Part shown: positions 40,376 to 50,155 of the stretch, one piece after another | Numbering within the stretch: the stretch's first letter is position 1 | Layout of the letters: the number at the start of each line of letters is the position of its first letter | Assembly: GCF_014204915.1 (NCBI RefSeq) | Contig: NZ_JACHMH010000001.1 | Location: 8,209,501-8,273,500 of the forward strand | Length of the DNA stretch: 64,000 bases | Reading direction: 5' to 3' | Source of the DNA: Crossiella cryophila | GTDB lineage: Bacteria > Actinomycetota > Actinomycetes > Mycobacteriales > Pseudonocardiaceae | Program-made: the position numbers and the translations under genes | The notes under the pieces: generated by a model | The model's database searches: none | What the model saw: the letters and a program-made list of their open reading frames with translations, nothing else | Told to the model about the DNA's origin: nothing

Positions 40376-42177
40376 GCGGTGGCGGGGTCCTTGGCGGCGT
40401 TGTCGGGCTTGGGCGCGGGCTTGAAGTCCACGCCGGCTTCCTTGCGCTGCTGGGCGGTGATGGGCGCGGGCGCCGCGGTGAGCGGGTCGTAGCCGCCGCC
40501 GCTCTTGGGGAAGGCGATGACGTCGCGCAGCGAGTCGGCGCCGGTGAGCAGCATGCAGATGCGGTCCCAGCCGTAGGCGATGCCGCCGTGCGGGGGCGCG
40601 CCGAACTTGAACGCGTCGAGCAGGAAGCCGAACTTCTCCTGGGCTTCCTCTTCGGACAGGCCCATCACGCCGAAGACGCGCTGCTGCACGTCGGCGCGGT
40701 GGATACGGATCGACCCGCCGCCGATCTCGAAGCCGTTGCAGACCATGTCGTAGGCGTAGGCCAGCGCGGAGCCGGGGTCCTTCTCGAAGTCCTCGATGGA
40801 GTCCGGGGTGGGCGAGGTGAAGGCGTGGTGCAGGGCGGTCCAGCTGCCGGAGCCGACGGCGACGTTCTCCGCGTCGGATTCGCTGGTGGCCTCGAACAGC
40901 GGGAAGTCGACCACCCAGGCGAACTTCCAGTCGCCGTCCTTGATCAGGCCGAGCCGGTTGGCGATCTCCACCCGGGCCGCGCCGAGCAGCGCGCGGCCGC
41001 CCTTGGCGCTGTCGGCGGCGAAGAACACGCAGTCACCCGGCTTGGCGCCGACCGCGGCAGCGAGTCCGGCCCGCTCCTCTTCGCTGAGGTTCTTGGCGAC
41101 CGGGCCGCCGAGGGTGCCGTCCTCCTGGACGAGCACGTAGGCCAGGCCCTTGGCGCCGCGCTGCTTGGCCCAGTCCTGCCAGGCGTCGAGCTGCTTGCGC
41201 GGCTGGCTCGCGCCGCCGGGCATGACGACCGCGCCGACGTAGGGCGCCTTGAACACCCGGAAGGGCGTGTTGGCGAAGTACTCGGTCATCTCGACGAGTT
41301 CGAGTTCGAAGCGCAGGTCGGGCTTGTCGCTGCCGTAGCGGGCCATCGCCTCGGCGTAGGCGATCCGCGGGATGGGCAGGCTCAGTTCGACGCCGAGGGT
41401 CTCGCGCCAGATGGCGGCGATGATCTGCTCGCCGAGGGCGATCACGTCGTCCTGTTCGACGAAGCTCATCTCGATGTCGAGCTGGGTGAACTCGGGCTGC
41501 CGGTCGGCGCGGAAGTCCTCGTCCCGGTAGCAGCGGGCGATCTGGTAGTAGCGCTCCAGGCCGCCGACCATGAGCAGCTGCTTGAACAGCTGCGGGGACT
41601 GCGGCAGCGCGTACCAGGAGCCGGGCTGCAGCCGGGCGGGCACCACGAAGTCGCGGGCGCCCTCGGGGGTGGAGCGGGTCAGCGTCGGGGTCTCGATCTC
41701 GACGAAGTTGTTGCGGTGCAGCACATCGCGGGCGACCCGGTTGACCTCGCTGCGCATCCGCATGGCCTTGGCCGGGCCGCTGCGGCGCAGGTCGAGGTAG
41801 CGGTGCTTGAGCCGGGTCTCCTCGCCGACCTCGAGGTGGTCGTCCAGGGGGAAGGGCAGCGGCGCGGACTCGTTGAGCACCTCGAGGCCGGTGGCGAGGA
41901 CCTCGATGGCGCCGGTGGGCAGGTCGGGGTTCTCGTTGCCCGCGGGCCGCTGGGAGACCTCGCCGACGATCTTGACGCAGAACTCGGCGCGCAGCCGGTG
42001 CGCCCGCTCGGCCATCTCGCCCTCGCGGAAGACGACCTGGGCGACACCGGAGGCGTCCCGGAGATCGATGAAGATCACTCCGCCGTGATCGCGACGCCGC
42101 GCCACCCAGCCGGTGAGGGTGACGGTCTGGCCTGCATGCTCGGCGCGGAGTGCTCCGGCCTCGTGCGTGCGCAACAC
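40372..42177 (-). CDS. aspS: Aspartyl-tRNA synthetase
   Basis: 601 aa, bacterial-type AspRS. OB-fold anticodon domain first ([22 protein letters not shown]), then class II core motifs ([19 protein letters not shown]) with the bacterial GAD insertion, and [14 protein letters not shown] at the C-terminus. Actinobacterial enzymes are often non-discriminating (Asp-tRNA-Asn); this cannot be judged here. GTG start at 42177 ([16 protein letters not shown]); the longer frame upstream lacks similarity. Confidence 0.97.
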   Translation of the reverse strand: MLRTHEAGALRAEHAGQTVTLTGWVARRRDHGGVIFIDLRDASGVAQVVFREGEMAERAHRLRAEFCVKIVGEVSQRPAGNENPDLPTGAIEVLATGLEVLNESAPLPFPLDDHLEVGEETRLKHRYLDLRRSGPAKAMRMRSEVNRVARDVLHRNNFVEIETPTLTRSTPEGARDFVVPARLQPGSWYALPQSPQLFKQLLMVGGLERYYQIARCYRDEDFRADRQPEFTQLDIEMSFVEQDDVIALGEQIIAAIWRETLGVELSLPIPRIAYAEAMARYGSDKPDLRFELELVEMTEYFANTPFRVFKAPYVGAVVMPGGASQPRKQLDAWQDWAKQRGAKGLAYVLVQEDGTLGGPVAKNLSEEERAGLAAAVGAKPGDCVFFAADSAKGGRALLGAARVEIANRLGLIKDGDWKFAWVVDFPLFEATSESDAENVAVGSGSWTALHHAFTSPTPDSIEDFEKDPGSALAYAYDMVCNGFEIGGGSIRIHRADVQQRVFGVMGLSEEEAQEKFGFLLDAFKFGAPPHGGIAYGWDRICMLLTGADSLRDVIAFPKSGGGYDPLTAAPAPITAQQRKEAGVDFKPAPKPDNAAKDPATA

Positions 42178-42358
42178 GGGTTGATCTCCTTGGTCGGCAG
42201 AAGTGCTTCCGAGCAGGTTAACCAACAGCCCCGGGGGGACTGCCAGCAGGTTTCCCCCAGTGCCACCGGGACAGCGGCGGCGGCCGCGTGCACGAAGATC
42301 CATTCCCCACTGCGCGCTGTAACGTACAAACACCAACGGGTGACGATGGAGGGCACGC

Positions 42359-43405
42359 ATGCGCGCGGCGAGGTTCGACCTGGAATCCGGGAAGTTCGGG
42401 CTGCACGAGATCGAGGTGCCTGCGCCGGGACCGGGTCAGGTGCTGGTGAAGGTGGCCGCGGCCGGGGTGTGCCTGTCGGATGTGCACATCATCGACGGCA
42501 GCCTGTCCGGGTTCCGCACGCTGAACGGGCAGACGGTGATCACCCTGGGCCACGAGGTGTCGGGCACCATCGCCGAGGTGGGTGCGGACGTGCCGGACAT
42601 CTGGCAGCCCGGCGCCCGGGTGGTCCTTGCCGCGGGCGATCGTTGCGGCACCTGCCCGAACTGCCTGTTCCACACCGGTTTCTGCCTGCTGCCGCCGGCG
42701 CGCGGGGTCAGTTACGACGGTGGCTGGGCGGACTACGTGGTGACCAGTCACCGTTCGGTGGTGCCGCTGCCGGAGAACGTGCCCTTCGAGCAGGGGTCGA
42801 TCATCCCGGACGCGGTGTCCACCCCGTACGCGGCGCTGCTGCACAAGGGTGAGCTGAAGGTGGGCCAGGCGGTCGGCCTGTGGGGCATCGGCGGTCTGGG
42901 CGTGCACGCGGTGCGGATCGCCCGGCTGGCAGGCGCGGCCCCGATCATCGCCTTCGACCCGCTGCCGGTGGCCCGCGAACGCGCCCTGGCAGCCGGTGCC
43001 GACCACGCCTTCGACCCGGCCGAGCCGGACCTGACGGCCAAGGTCCGCGCGGTCACCGGGGGCATGGGCCTGGACCTGGCGGTCGATCTGGTCGGCCACC
43101 CGGCCGCCCGCGCCGCCGCGGACGATCTGCTGGCCCCGCACGGCAAACTGGTCCTGGTCGGGATGACCTACGCGCCACTGCACCTGGAGCAGGCGGCCCG
43201 GTTCAACGCCGCCCAGCACCAGGTCCGCGGCGCCTGGGGTTCGGAGCCGCAGGACCTGCACACCCTGGTCCGCCTGGTCTCCACCGGCCGCCTGGACCTG
43301 TCCGGCTCGGTCACCGAGGTGCTCCCACTGGACGAGGCCCCCGAGGCCGTGCACCGCCTGGCGAACAAGATCGGCAACCCGATCCGCATCGTCCTCAAGC
43401 CCTAG
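42359..43405 (+). CDS. Zinc-binding alcohol dehydrogenase (MDR family)
   Basis: 348 aa. Catalytic zinc Cys38 and GHE at 64-66; structural-zinc cysteines 96, 99, 102 and 109 (CGTCPNC..C); Rossmann motif [18 protein letters not shown](P)-dependent oxidation of an alcohol, substrate unknown. ATG at 42359 with TGGAGG upstream. Divergent from aspS across 180 bp. Confidence 0.9.
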   Translation: MRAARFDLESGKFGLHEIEVPAPGPGQVLVKVAAAGVCLSDVHIIDGSLSGFRTLNGQTVITLGHEVSGTIAEVGADVPDIWQPGARVVLAAGDRCGTCPNCLFHTGFCLLPPARGVSYDGGWADYVVTSHRSVVPLPENVPFEQGSIIPDAVSTPYAALLHKGELKVGQAVGLWGIGGLGVHAVRIARLAGAAPIIAFDPLPVARERALAAGADHAFDPAEPDLTAKVRAVTGGMGLDLAVDLVGHPAARAAADDLLAPHGKLVLVGMTYAPLHLEQAARFNAAQHQVRGAWGSEPQDLHTLVRLVSTGRLDLSGSVTEVLPLDEAPEAVHRLANKIGNPIRIVLKP

Positions 43406-43516
43406 CCGGTACCCCTCGCCCTGACCCACCACACGTGACCTTGACGACACCGTGCAACGGCAGGCCCCGCTACCGCGATGCCCCGGTCGGCGGCGTGCGG
43501 GTGGCGGAGGTGTGTG

Positions 43517-44920
43517 GTGGGTCTGCGGCGACTTCTGCTGCGGCGGGATCAGGTGGAACCGACGATCATGAGTGCCATGCTGCACGGACCGAAGGTGCCG
43601 GACGCGTCCACGGTGCACCAGGTGCTCGACCTGGCGTTGCGCATCGGCGAGCTGCAACTGGCCTGCGGCGCGGGCGCGGCCGACGTGACCGCGACGATGC
43701 TGGCCGTCACCAACGCCTACGGCCTGCCCACCACTGACGTCGACGTCACCTTCACCTCGATCACCGCCTGCTGCCACCGCGGCAACCTGGCCGCCCCCGT
43801 CACCACGACCCGGGTGGTGCGGGCCCGCAGCCTGGACTACACCCGCCTGTCCGCGCTGGAACAACTGGTCCGAAGGATCAACGCGGGCACCCTCACCGCC
43901 GACGAGGCCCTCACCGGCCTGGAAGCCGTCTCCACCGCGCCCCACCCCTACCCCCGCTGGGTGGCCACCCTGGCCTGGGCCGCGATGGCGGCGTCGGTGG
44001 CGGTCCTGCTCGGCGGCGGCCCACTCCTGGCTGGCATCGCCGCCTTCACCACCGCCCTGATCGACCGGGTAGGCCGAATCGTCAACCGCCTCGCCCTCCC
44101 CTTCTTCTTCCAGCAGGTGATAGGCGGCGCCCTGGCCACCGCGATGGCCCTGGGCGTGCACGCGATGGACCCCACCAGCCAGCTGGTCCGCCCGTCCCTG
44201 GTGGTGGCCACCGGCATCATCGTGCTGCTGGCCGGCCTGTCCATCGTCGGCACCGTGCAGGACGCGATCACCGGCTACAACGTCACCGCGGCGGGCCGGG
44301 CCATGGAAGTCCTCCTGATGACCGCCGGCCTGGTGATCGGCGTCCTGCTGGTCCTCCGCCTGGCCGTCTCCCAGGGCCTGCACATCTCCGTGGCCGAACC
44401 CCCACCCCCACTGCTGGCCCACGTCCCCCTGATGATCGTCGCCGGCGGCCTGACCTCCTTCTGCTTCGCCTGGGCCAGCTACGCCACCCTGAAAGCCCTC
44501 TTCGTGGCGGGCCTGGCAGGCGCGGCGGGCACCGCCTCCTACGGCGTCCTCACCGTCCTGGGCACCGACCTCCTGGTCGCCTCGGCGGGAGCAGCCATCC
44601 TGATCGGCTTCGTAGGCGGCGTGATCTCCCGCCGCCTCCGCATCCCACCCCTGATCATCGCCGTCTCCGGCCTGACCCCCCTCCTCCCCGGCCTGACCAC
44701 CTACCACGCCCTCTTCCAACTGGCCGTGGAACGCAACATCTCCGCAGGCGCCCAATCCCTACTCCTGGCAGCAGGCATCGCCCTGGCCCTCGCGGCCGGA
44801 GTAGTCCTAGGCGAATTCCTGGCCCAACCAGTCCGCACCGGCCTGGGCCGCCTAGGCCGCACCCTCGCCGGCCCCCGCTTCTCCGGCCCCCTCCGCCCCA
44901 CCGAAACCCCCCTCGAATAA
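43517..44920 (+). CDS. thrE: Threonine/serine exporter, ThrE family
   Basis: 467 aa. An N-terminal cytoplasmic ThrE domain (LALRIGELQLACGAGAADVTATMLAV...SITACCHRG) is followed by about ten membrane segments with repeat halves (ThrE + ThrE_2 domains), one containing AVSGLTPLLPGLTTYHALFQLAV. Likely exports Thr/Ser. GTG 43517 has GGAGG six bases upstream and fits best; ATG 43568 is the alternative. Codon use becomes C-rich towards the 3' end. Confidence 0.85.
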   Translation: MGLRRLLLRRDQVEPTIMSAMLHGPKVPDASTVHQVLDLALRIGELQLACGAGAADVTATMLAVTNAYGLPTTDVDVTFTSITACCHRGNLAAPVTTTRVVRARSLDYTRLSALEQLVRRINAGTLTADEALTGLEAVSTAPHPYPRWVATLAWAAMAASVAVLLGGGPLLAGIAAFTTALIDRVGRIVNRLALPFFFQQVIGGALATAMALGVHAMDPTSQLVRPSLVVATGIIVLLAGLSIVGTVQDAITGYNVTAAGRAMEVLLMTAGLVIGVLLVLRLAVSQGLHISVAEPPPPLLAHVPLMIVAGGLTSFCFAWASYATLKALFVAGLAGAAGTASYGVLTVLGTDLLVASAGAAILIGFVGGVISRRLRIPPLIIAVSGLTPLLPGLTTYHALFQLAVERNISAGAQSLLLAAGIALALAAGVVLGEFLAQPVRTGLGRLGRTLAGPRFSGPLRPTETPLE

Positions 44921-44935
44921 CCCCAAATCCCCGCC

Positions 44936-44979
44936 GTGTTGGCCGTTCTCGTACGCCACGTTGGCCGTTATGGACGGAC
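44936..44979 (+). repeat. Two tandem 22-bp units, forward orientation
   Basis: Units at 44936-44957 and 44958-44979 share GTTGGCCGTT; the first continues CTCGTACG. Same 22-bp period as the array at 45059-45223. Starts just past the exporter stop codon. Confidence 0.8.
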
Positions 44980-45058
44980 AGGAAACCCGGCACAGGCCAG
45001 CCGGGCAGTTCCAGACCCGGACGACGGGCGGGTCAGCAGCAGCACTCCGCCCACCCGA

Positions 45059-45124
45059 CGTACAACAACGGCCAACACGGCGTACAACAAGCGCCAACAC
45101 GGCGTACAAGAACGGCCAACACGC
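45059..45124 (-). repeat. Three tandem 22-bp units, reverse orientation
   Basis: Units at 45059, 45081 and 45103, each CGTACAA-C/G-AACGGCCAACACG-like; the middle copy has AGCGCCAA in place of ACGGCCAA. They are the reverse complement of the units at 45158-45223, and the third runs into the palindrome. Confidence 0.85.
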
Positions 45125-45169
45125 GCGGAGAGGGTTGAGGTTCAACCCCCTCCGCGCGTGTTGGCCGTT
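45111..45169. repeat. 59-bp near-perfect palindrome at the centre of the 22-bp array
   Basis: 28-bp arms (AACGGCCAACACGCGCGGAG + AGGGTTGA and the complement) with one mismatch and a 3-nt GGT loop. It lies between convergent genes and can act as a bidirectional terminator. Its outer ends are the inward-facing copies of the 22-bp unit core. Confidence 0.85.
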
Positions 45170-45223
45170 ATGGGACGGTGTGTTGGCCGTTGTCGTACGG
45201 AGTGTTGGCCGTTGTGGGCGGGC
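45158..45223 (+). repeat. Three tandem 22-bp units, forward orientation
   Basis: Units at 45158, 45180 and 45202 all begin GTGTTGGCCGTT and vary in the last ten bases (ATGGGACGGT, GTCGTACGGA, GTGGGCGGGC). Mirror image of the units at 45059-45124. A further reverse copy (ACAACGGCCAACCCG) lies at about 45342-45356, next to the ligase stop. Confidence 0.85.
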
Positions 45224-45367
45224 GAAGCCCGGAGAACCGGCAGCCGGGGTGGCTTTTCAAACATCTCCCGAGCGGTTCCCCATCCTTTGATTCCTGCCCG
45301 TCCGGCGAGGACGCCCTTGATCTTGACCTTCGCCCTTGTCCCACAACGGCCAACCCGCCGAACCGTC

Positions 45368-46930
45368 TCAGCGCTGCCGCAGCTCCCGGCGCAAAATCTT
45401 CCCCGACAACGCCCGAGGCACAGCGTCAATGAACTCCACCACCCGAACCTTCTTATAAGGCGCGACCCGCCCAGCCACGAACTCCACAACATCCCCCTCC
45501 CCCAACGACTCCGCCCCCGCCGCCCGCACCACGAACGCCTTGGGCACCTCCTCCCCCTCGGCATCCACAACCCCGATCACCGCCGCATCCGCGATCCGCG
45601 GATCCGACAGCAACACCGCCTCCAACTCGGCAGGCGGCACCTGATACCCCTTGTACTTGATCAGTTCCTTGAGCCGATCCACGATGAAGAAGTTCCCCTC
45701 CCCATCAACCCGCCCGATATCCCCGGTGTGCAGCCACCCGTCCCCGTCGATCATCGAAGCCGTATCCGCCCCCCTGGCGAAATACCCCTTCATCACCTGC
45801 GGCCCCCGAATCCAGAACTCCCCGGCCGCCCCAGCCTCGGCGTCCTCCCCGGTAGCCGGGTCGATGATCCGGCACTCGGTGTTCGGGATGAGCTTGCCCA
45901 CCGTCCCATCCGGCGGATTCGCATCCGAGTCCGGAACCACATGCGACACCGGCGAAAGCTCGGTCATCCCATACCCCTGCACCACCCGCACACCCAACCG
46001 TTCCGCGCACAGATGCCCCGTGTCCGCGTCCAACGGCGCCGCCGCGCACAACACCGCCCGCAACGCCGACAGGTCGAACTTGTCCACCACCGGATGTTTC
46101 GCCAACGCCACCACGATCGGCGGCGCCACCGGCACCTTGGTCACCTTGTGCTCGGCCAACGCGGTCAGGAACAACTCCAGCTCGAACCGCGGCAGCACCA
46201 CCACCGTCGTCCCGTAGTGCAACGCGTGGTTGAGCAACACGGTGATCCCATAGATGTGGAACATCGGCAGGATCGCCAGCACCCGATCATCCGGCCCGGT
46301 CGGCTGCATCCCGCTGGACTGAGCCATATTCGCCACGATGTTCCGATGCGTCAGCATCACACCCTTGGCTTTCCCAGTCGTACCACTGGAATACGGCATC
46401 ACCGCCACATCCTCGGCCGGGTTGATCTCCACCTCCGGCACCGGCCCGTCAGTGGCCATCAGGTCCTGGATCGACCGAAAGCCCTCCGCCGTATCGCACA
46501 CGATCACGTGCTCGATCCCCGCCGCCTGGGCCGCGGGCACCGCGCGGTCCAGGAACAGCGAGATGGTGACCAGGAACCTCGCGCCGGAGTCGCGGAGCTG
46601 GCTGGTCAGTTCGTCCACCGTGTACAACGCGTTGACCGTGCTGACGATCGCGCCCAGGGTGGTGGTGGCGTAGAAGACCACCGGGTAGACGATGGTGTTG
46701 GGGCTGAACAACGCCAGCACCTCGCCCTTGCGTAACCCGGCTTCGTGCAGCCCGGCGGCGAGCCTGCCGACCGAGGCGTCGAGCTGGGCGTAGCTCAGCC
46801 GCGGCCCGTCCGGCCTGCTGCCGTCGATCACCGCCGGGTGATCACCGCGGTCCCGTGCCCCGGCCAGCACGTAGGTGTGCACCGGCAGGTCGGGGATGTC
46901 GACGTCGGGGAACGGGCTGCGGTGGATCAT
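45368..46930 (-). CDS. AMP-binding acyl-CoA ligase (4-coumarate:CoA ligase-like)
   Basis: 520 aa. ANL-superfamily adenylating enzyme: P-loop-like PYSSGTTGKAKGVMLTHRN, VVQGYGMTELSP, GWLHTGDIGRVDGEGNFFIVDRLKELIKYKGYQV, and the catalytic Lys in PRALSGKILRREL. Overall closest to plant-type 4CL/fatty acyl-CoA ligases. It could activate the acid that feeds the acyl-CoA catabolic operon at 47-56 kb (inference from position). 73 bp separate it from the last gene of that operon, both on the minus strand. Confidence 0.9.
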   Translation of the reverse strand: MIHRSPFPDVDIPDLPVHTYVLAGARDRGDHPAVIDGSRPDGPRLSYAQLDASVGRLAAGLHEAGLRKGEVLALFSPNTIVYPVVFYATTTLGAIVSTVNALYTVDELTSQLRDSGARFLVTISLFLDRAVPAAQAAGIEHVIVCDTAEGFRSIQDLMATDGPVPEVEINPAEDVAVMPYSSGTTGKAKGVMLTHRNIVANMAQSSGMQPTGPDDRVLAILPMFHIYGITVLLNHALHYGTTVVVLPRFELELFLTALAEHKVTKVPVAPPIVVALAKHPVVDKFDLSALRAVLCAAAPLDADTGHLCAERLGVRVVQGYGMTELSPVSHVVPDSDANPPDGTVGKLIPNTECRIIDPATGEDAEAGAAGEFWIRGPQVMKGYFARGADTASMIDGDGWLHTGDIGRVDGEGNFFIVDRLKELIKYKGYQVPPAELEAVLLSDPRIADAAVIGVVDAEGEEVPKAFVVRAAGAESLGEGDVVEFVAGRVAPYKKVRVVEFIDAVPRALSGKILRRELRQR

Positions 46931-47003
46931 GGGGACCTCCGGTGGGGCGTCGTTGCCTTATGCGCGTTCGTCGATCCTGGGGGTGCCGCGCGTTACCACC
47001 GTG

Positions 47004-48158
47004 TCAGTACGACTTGCCGAGGTCCAGGGTGTGCTGGGCGACGAAGTTGAGGATCATCTCCCGGCTGACCGGCGCGATCCGCCCGACCCTGGCCGCCCCG
47101 TACAGCGTGCCGACCCCGTATTCGGTGGACATCCCGTTGCCACCATGGGTTTGCACGGCCGCGTCCACCGCGGCGATGGCGGCTTCGGCGGAGGCGTACT
47201 TGGCGATGTTGGCGGCCTCGGCGGCGCTCGGGTCGTCCTGGTCGTAGGCCCAGGCTGCCCGCTGGGTGGCCAGCCGGGCCAGCTCGATCTCGATGTGCGC
47301 CTTGGCAAGCGGGTGCGAGACGGCCTGGTGTCCGCCGATCGGCGAGTCCCACACCTTGCGGGTGCGCGCGTAGTCGGCCGCCTTGCTCAACGCGTACCGC
47401 CCAATGCCGCAACCGTAGGCGGCCACGGTGATCCGCTCCGGGTTGAGTCCGGCGAACAACGCGCCCAGCCCGGCGTCCTCCCCGCCCACCAACGCGTCCG
47501 CGGGCAGTTTGACGTCGTCGAAGAACAGGGTGAACTGCCGTTCCGGCGAGGTGATCTCCATCGGGATCGGCTGATAGGTGTACCCGGGCGCGTCGGTGGG
47601 CACCACGAACAACGCGGGCCGCAACTTGCCGGTGCGCGCGTCCTCCAAGCGGGCCACCACCAGGGTCGCGTCGCTCTCGTCCACGCCGGAGATGTAGTAC
47701 TTGCCGCCGGTGAGCCGCCAGCCGTCGCCGTCGGCACGGGCGGTGGTGACGATCCGGTGCGAGTTGGAGCCGGCGTCGGGTTCGGTGATGGCGAAGGACA
47801 TCTTCAGCGAGCCGTCGGCGAAGCCGGGCAGCCAGTTCTTCTTCTGCTCCGGGGTGCCGGACTTGGCGATGACGGTGGCCGCGATCGCCGGTGACACCAC
47901 CAGGAGCAGCAGCGGGCAGCCACCGGCGGCGAGTTCCTCGCAGACGATGGCGAGGTCGGTGATGCCACCGCCGCCACCGCCGTACTCCTCGGGCACGGCC
48001 ACGCCGAGGTAGCCGAGCGCTCCGGCCTCGGCCCACAGTTCGGTGGTCTTCTCCCCTGATTTCGCCTTGTCCACCCAGTAGCCGTGGCCGTATTTGGCGG
48101 CCAGCGCGGCCACCGAGGCCCGCAGCGCGCGCTGTTCGTCGGTCTCCCGGAAGTCCAT
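47004..48158 (-). CDS. Acyl-CoA dehydrogenase
   Basis: 384 aa. FAD flavoenzyme introducing an alpha-beta double bond. FAITEPDAGSNSHRI (FAD/substrate loop), QTHGGNGMSTEYGVG (C-terminal signature) and a full helical N-domain. A Glu base is probably in YGVGTLYGAARVGRI or nearby; not certain by eye. Follows the carboxylase alpha subunit by 5 bp. Second dehydrogenase of this operon. Confidence 0.92.
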   Translation of the reverse strand: MDFRETDEQRALRASVAALAAKYGHGYWVDKAKSGEKTTELWAEAGALGYLGVAVPEEYGGGGGGITDLAIVCEELAAGGCPLLLLVVSPAIAATVIAKSGTPEQKKNWLPGFADGSLKMSFAITEPDAGSNSHRIVTTARADGDGWRLTGGKYYISGVDESDATLVVARLEDARTGKLRPALFVVPTDAPGYTYQPIPMEITSPERQFTLFFDDVKLPADALVGGEDAGLGALFAGLNPERITVAAYGCGIGRYALSKAADYARTRKVWDSPIGGHQAVSHPLAKAHIEIELARLATQRAAWAYDQDDPSAAEAANIAKYASAEAAIAAVDAAVQTHGGNGMSTEYGVGTLYGAARVGRIAPVSREMILNFVAQHTLDLGKSY

Positions 48159-48163
48159 GTCCG

Positions 48164-50155
48164 TCAGTCCTCCATCGGCTGTTGCTCGTTCGGGGCGGGT
48201 TCGATCACGGCGAGCACGGCCCCGGCCTCGACCTGGGCGCCCGCCGTCACGGCGAGTTCGGTGAGCACGCCGTCGACTGGCGAGCGCACCGGGTGCTGCA
48301 TCTTCATCGCTTCCAGCACAAGGAGTTCCTGCCCGGCGTGCACGGTGTCGCCGAGCGCGGCGTTGACCGCGACGACGGTGCCGGGCATCGGCGCGAGCAG
48401 TGATCCCTCGGCGTGCGCGTCGCCGGGTTCGACGAACCGCGGCAACCGGCGCAGTGCCACACCGCCGAATGGCGAGTCCACGAACACCTGCTCGCCGTAA
48501 CGGGCCACGTGCAGGATCCGCCGCACCCCACCGAGTTCCACCACCACCGACCCGGGCGCGGCAGACACCACGGTCACCTCGGGCAGGTCCTCGGCGAGGA
48601 TCCCGCCGCGGGTGAACCGGTAGCGGACCTCGATCGTCCCTTGTGGACTGTCGTAGCCCTTGACCTGACCGGCCGAGTGCAGGTTGCGCCATCCGCCGGG
48701 CACCGCGGGCTGCACACCCGCCCCGGCCCGGTTGGCCGCGGCCTCGGCCAGCGCGGCGGCCAGCGCCGAGATCCGGACACCCTGCTCATCGGCCAGTGGG
48801 ACGTCGAGTCCTTGCCTGCTCAGGAATCCGGTGTCCACCTTCCCGGCCAGGAAGTCCGCATCCCGCAGCACCCGGACCAGGAGGTCCCGGTTGGTGGCCG
48901 GGCCGTGCACCCGGGCGTCGGCGAGCGCGGTGGCCAGTCGACGGGCGGCCTCGGCGCGAGTGGGCGCCCAGGCGATCACCTTGGCCAGCATGGGGTCGTA
49001 GTGGGTGCTGATCACCGACCCATCCACCACCCCGGCGTCCAGCCGCAGCCCGCGTTCGGCCGCGGTCCCGGTGAACTCACTGTCCACTCCGGACAGTGCG
49101 AACCGATGCAACGGCCCACTGCCGGGCCGCCAGTCCGCGGCCGGATCCTCGGCGTAGAGCCGAACCTCGATGGCATGCCCTCGGGACACCGGTGGTTCGG
49201 TGGGCAGCGGAGCGCCGTCGGCGATGGCGAGTTGCCAGGCCACCAGGTCGACACCGAACACCGCCTCGGTGACCGGATGCTCGACCTGCAAACGGGTGTT
49301 GGTCTCCAGGAAGTAGAACTCACCGGCCTCGGAGACCATGAACTCCACGGTGCCCGCGCCGCGGTAGCCGATGGCCTTGGCCGCCGCGACCGCCGCCGTG
49401 GACATCGCGTCCCGCAGCTTCTCATCCACCGCCGGGGACGGGGATTCCTCCACGACCTTCTGGTAGCGGCGCTGCACCGAGCAGTCCCGCTCCCCCAGCG
49501 CCCACACGGTGCCGTGCGCGTCGGCGAGCACCTGGATCTCCACGTGCCGCCCGTGTTCCAGGTAGGGCTCGCAGAACACGGTGCCGTCCCCGAACGCGCT
49601 GGCCGCCTCGGCGCGAGCCGCCGCGACCGCACCGGCCAGTTCCGCCGCGGCCCGCACGATCCGCATACCGCGCCCGCCACCACCGGCGGATGCCTTGACC
49701 AGCAACGGGAATCGGCGGCCCGCGGCATCCTCCGGGCTCAGTTCGGGCAGCACCGGCACCCCGGCGTCGGCCATCAGTTTCTTGGCCTCCACCTTGGCGC
49801 CCATGGCCTCGATGGCCTCCGGCGGCGGCCCGATCCACACCAGTCCGGCGGCCAGCACCGCGCGGGCGAACCCGGCGTTCTCGGACAGGAAACCGTAGCC
49901 GGGGTGCACGGCGTCCGCGCCGCTGCTGTGCGCGGCGGCGATCAGCGCCTCCGCGCGCAGGTAGGTCTCGCCGGGGGTGACCCCTGGCAGCCGGACCGCG
50001 AGGTCGGCCTCGGTGACGTGCGGGGAATCGGCGTCGGCGTCGGAGAACACCGCCACCGTGCCGATACCGAGGGTGGCGCAGGTGCGGAACACGCGGCGGG
50101 CGATCTCGCCGCGGTTGGCGACCAGGACTCGGGTGATCACGTTGGTGGACCTCAC
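48164..50155 (-). CDS. accA: Acyl-CoA carboxylase alpha subunit (biotin carboxylase + BCCP)
   Basis: 663 aa. Biotin carboxylase at 8-450 (VLVANRGEIARRVFRT, KASAGGGGRGMRIV ATP-grasp loop, LETNTRLQVEHPVTE), a linker domain, and a BCCP domain with biotinyl Lys618 in EAMKM. Pairs with the carboxyltransferase at 50152. GTG start at 50155 overlaps that gene's stop (GTGA). The acceptor could be methylcrotonyl-, geranyl- or another branched acyl-CoA; sequence alone does not decide. Confidence 0.93.
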   Translation of the reverse strand: MRSTNVITRVLVANRGEIARRVFRTCATLGIGTVAVFSDADADSPHVTEADLAVRLPGVTPGETYLRAEALIAAAHSSGADAVHPGYGFLSENAGFARAVLAAGLVWIGPPPEAIEAMGAKVEAKKLMADAGVPVLPELSPEDAAGRRFPLLVKASAGGGGRGMRIVRAAAELAGAVAAARAEAASAFGDGTVFCEPYLEHGRHVEIQVLADAHGTVWALGERDCSVQRRYQKVVEESPSPAVDEKLRDAMSTAAVAAAKAIGYRGAGTVEFMVSEAGEFYFLETNTRLQVEHPVTEAVFGVDLVAWQLAIADGAPLPTEPPVSRGHAIEVRLYAEDPAADWRPGSGPLHRFALSGVDSEFTGTAAERGLRLDAGVVDGSVISTHYDPMLAKVIAWAPTRAEAARRLATALADARVHGPATNRDLLVRVLRDADFLAGKVDTGFLSRQGLDVPLADEQGVRISALAAALAEAAANRAGAGVQPAVPGGWRNLHSAGQVKGYDSPQGTIEVRYRFTRGGILAEDLPEVTVVSAAPGSVVVELGGVRRILHVARYGEQVFVDSPFGGVALRRLPRFVEPGDAHAEGSLLAPMPGTVVAVNAALGDTVHAGQELLVLEAMKMQHPVRSPVDGVLTELAVTAGAQVEAGAVLAVIEPAPNEQQPMED

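Noticed and set aside
44852-45145. Minus-strand frame reading through the 22-bp repeats
   Set aside because: The 22-bp period shifts the reading frame at every unit, so repeats are not coding.
45059-45223. 22-bp repeats as a CRISPR array
   Set aside because: Units are directly abutting with no spacers and invert orientation halfway; no cas gene in the window.
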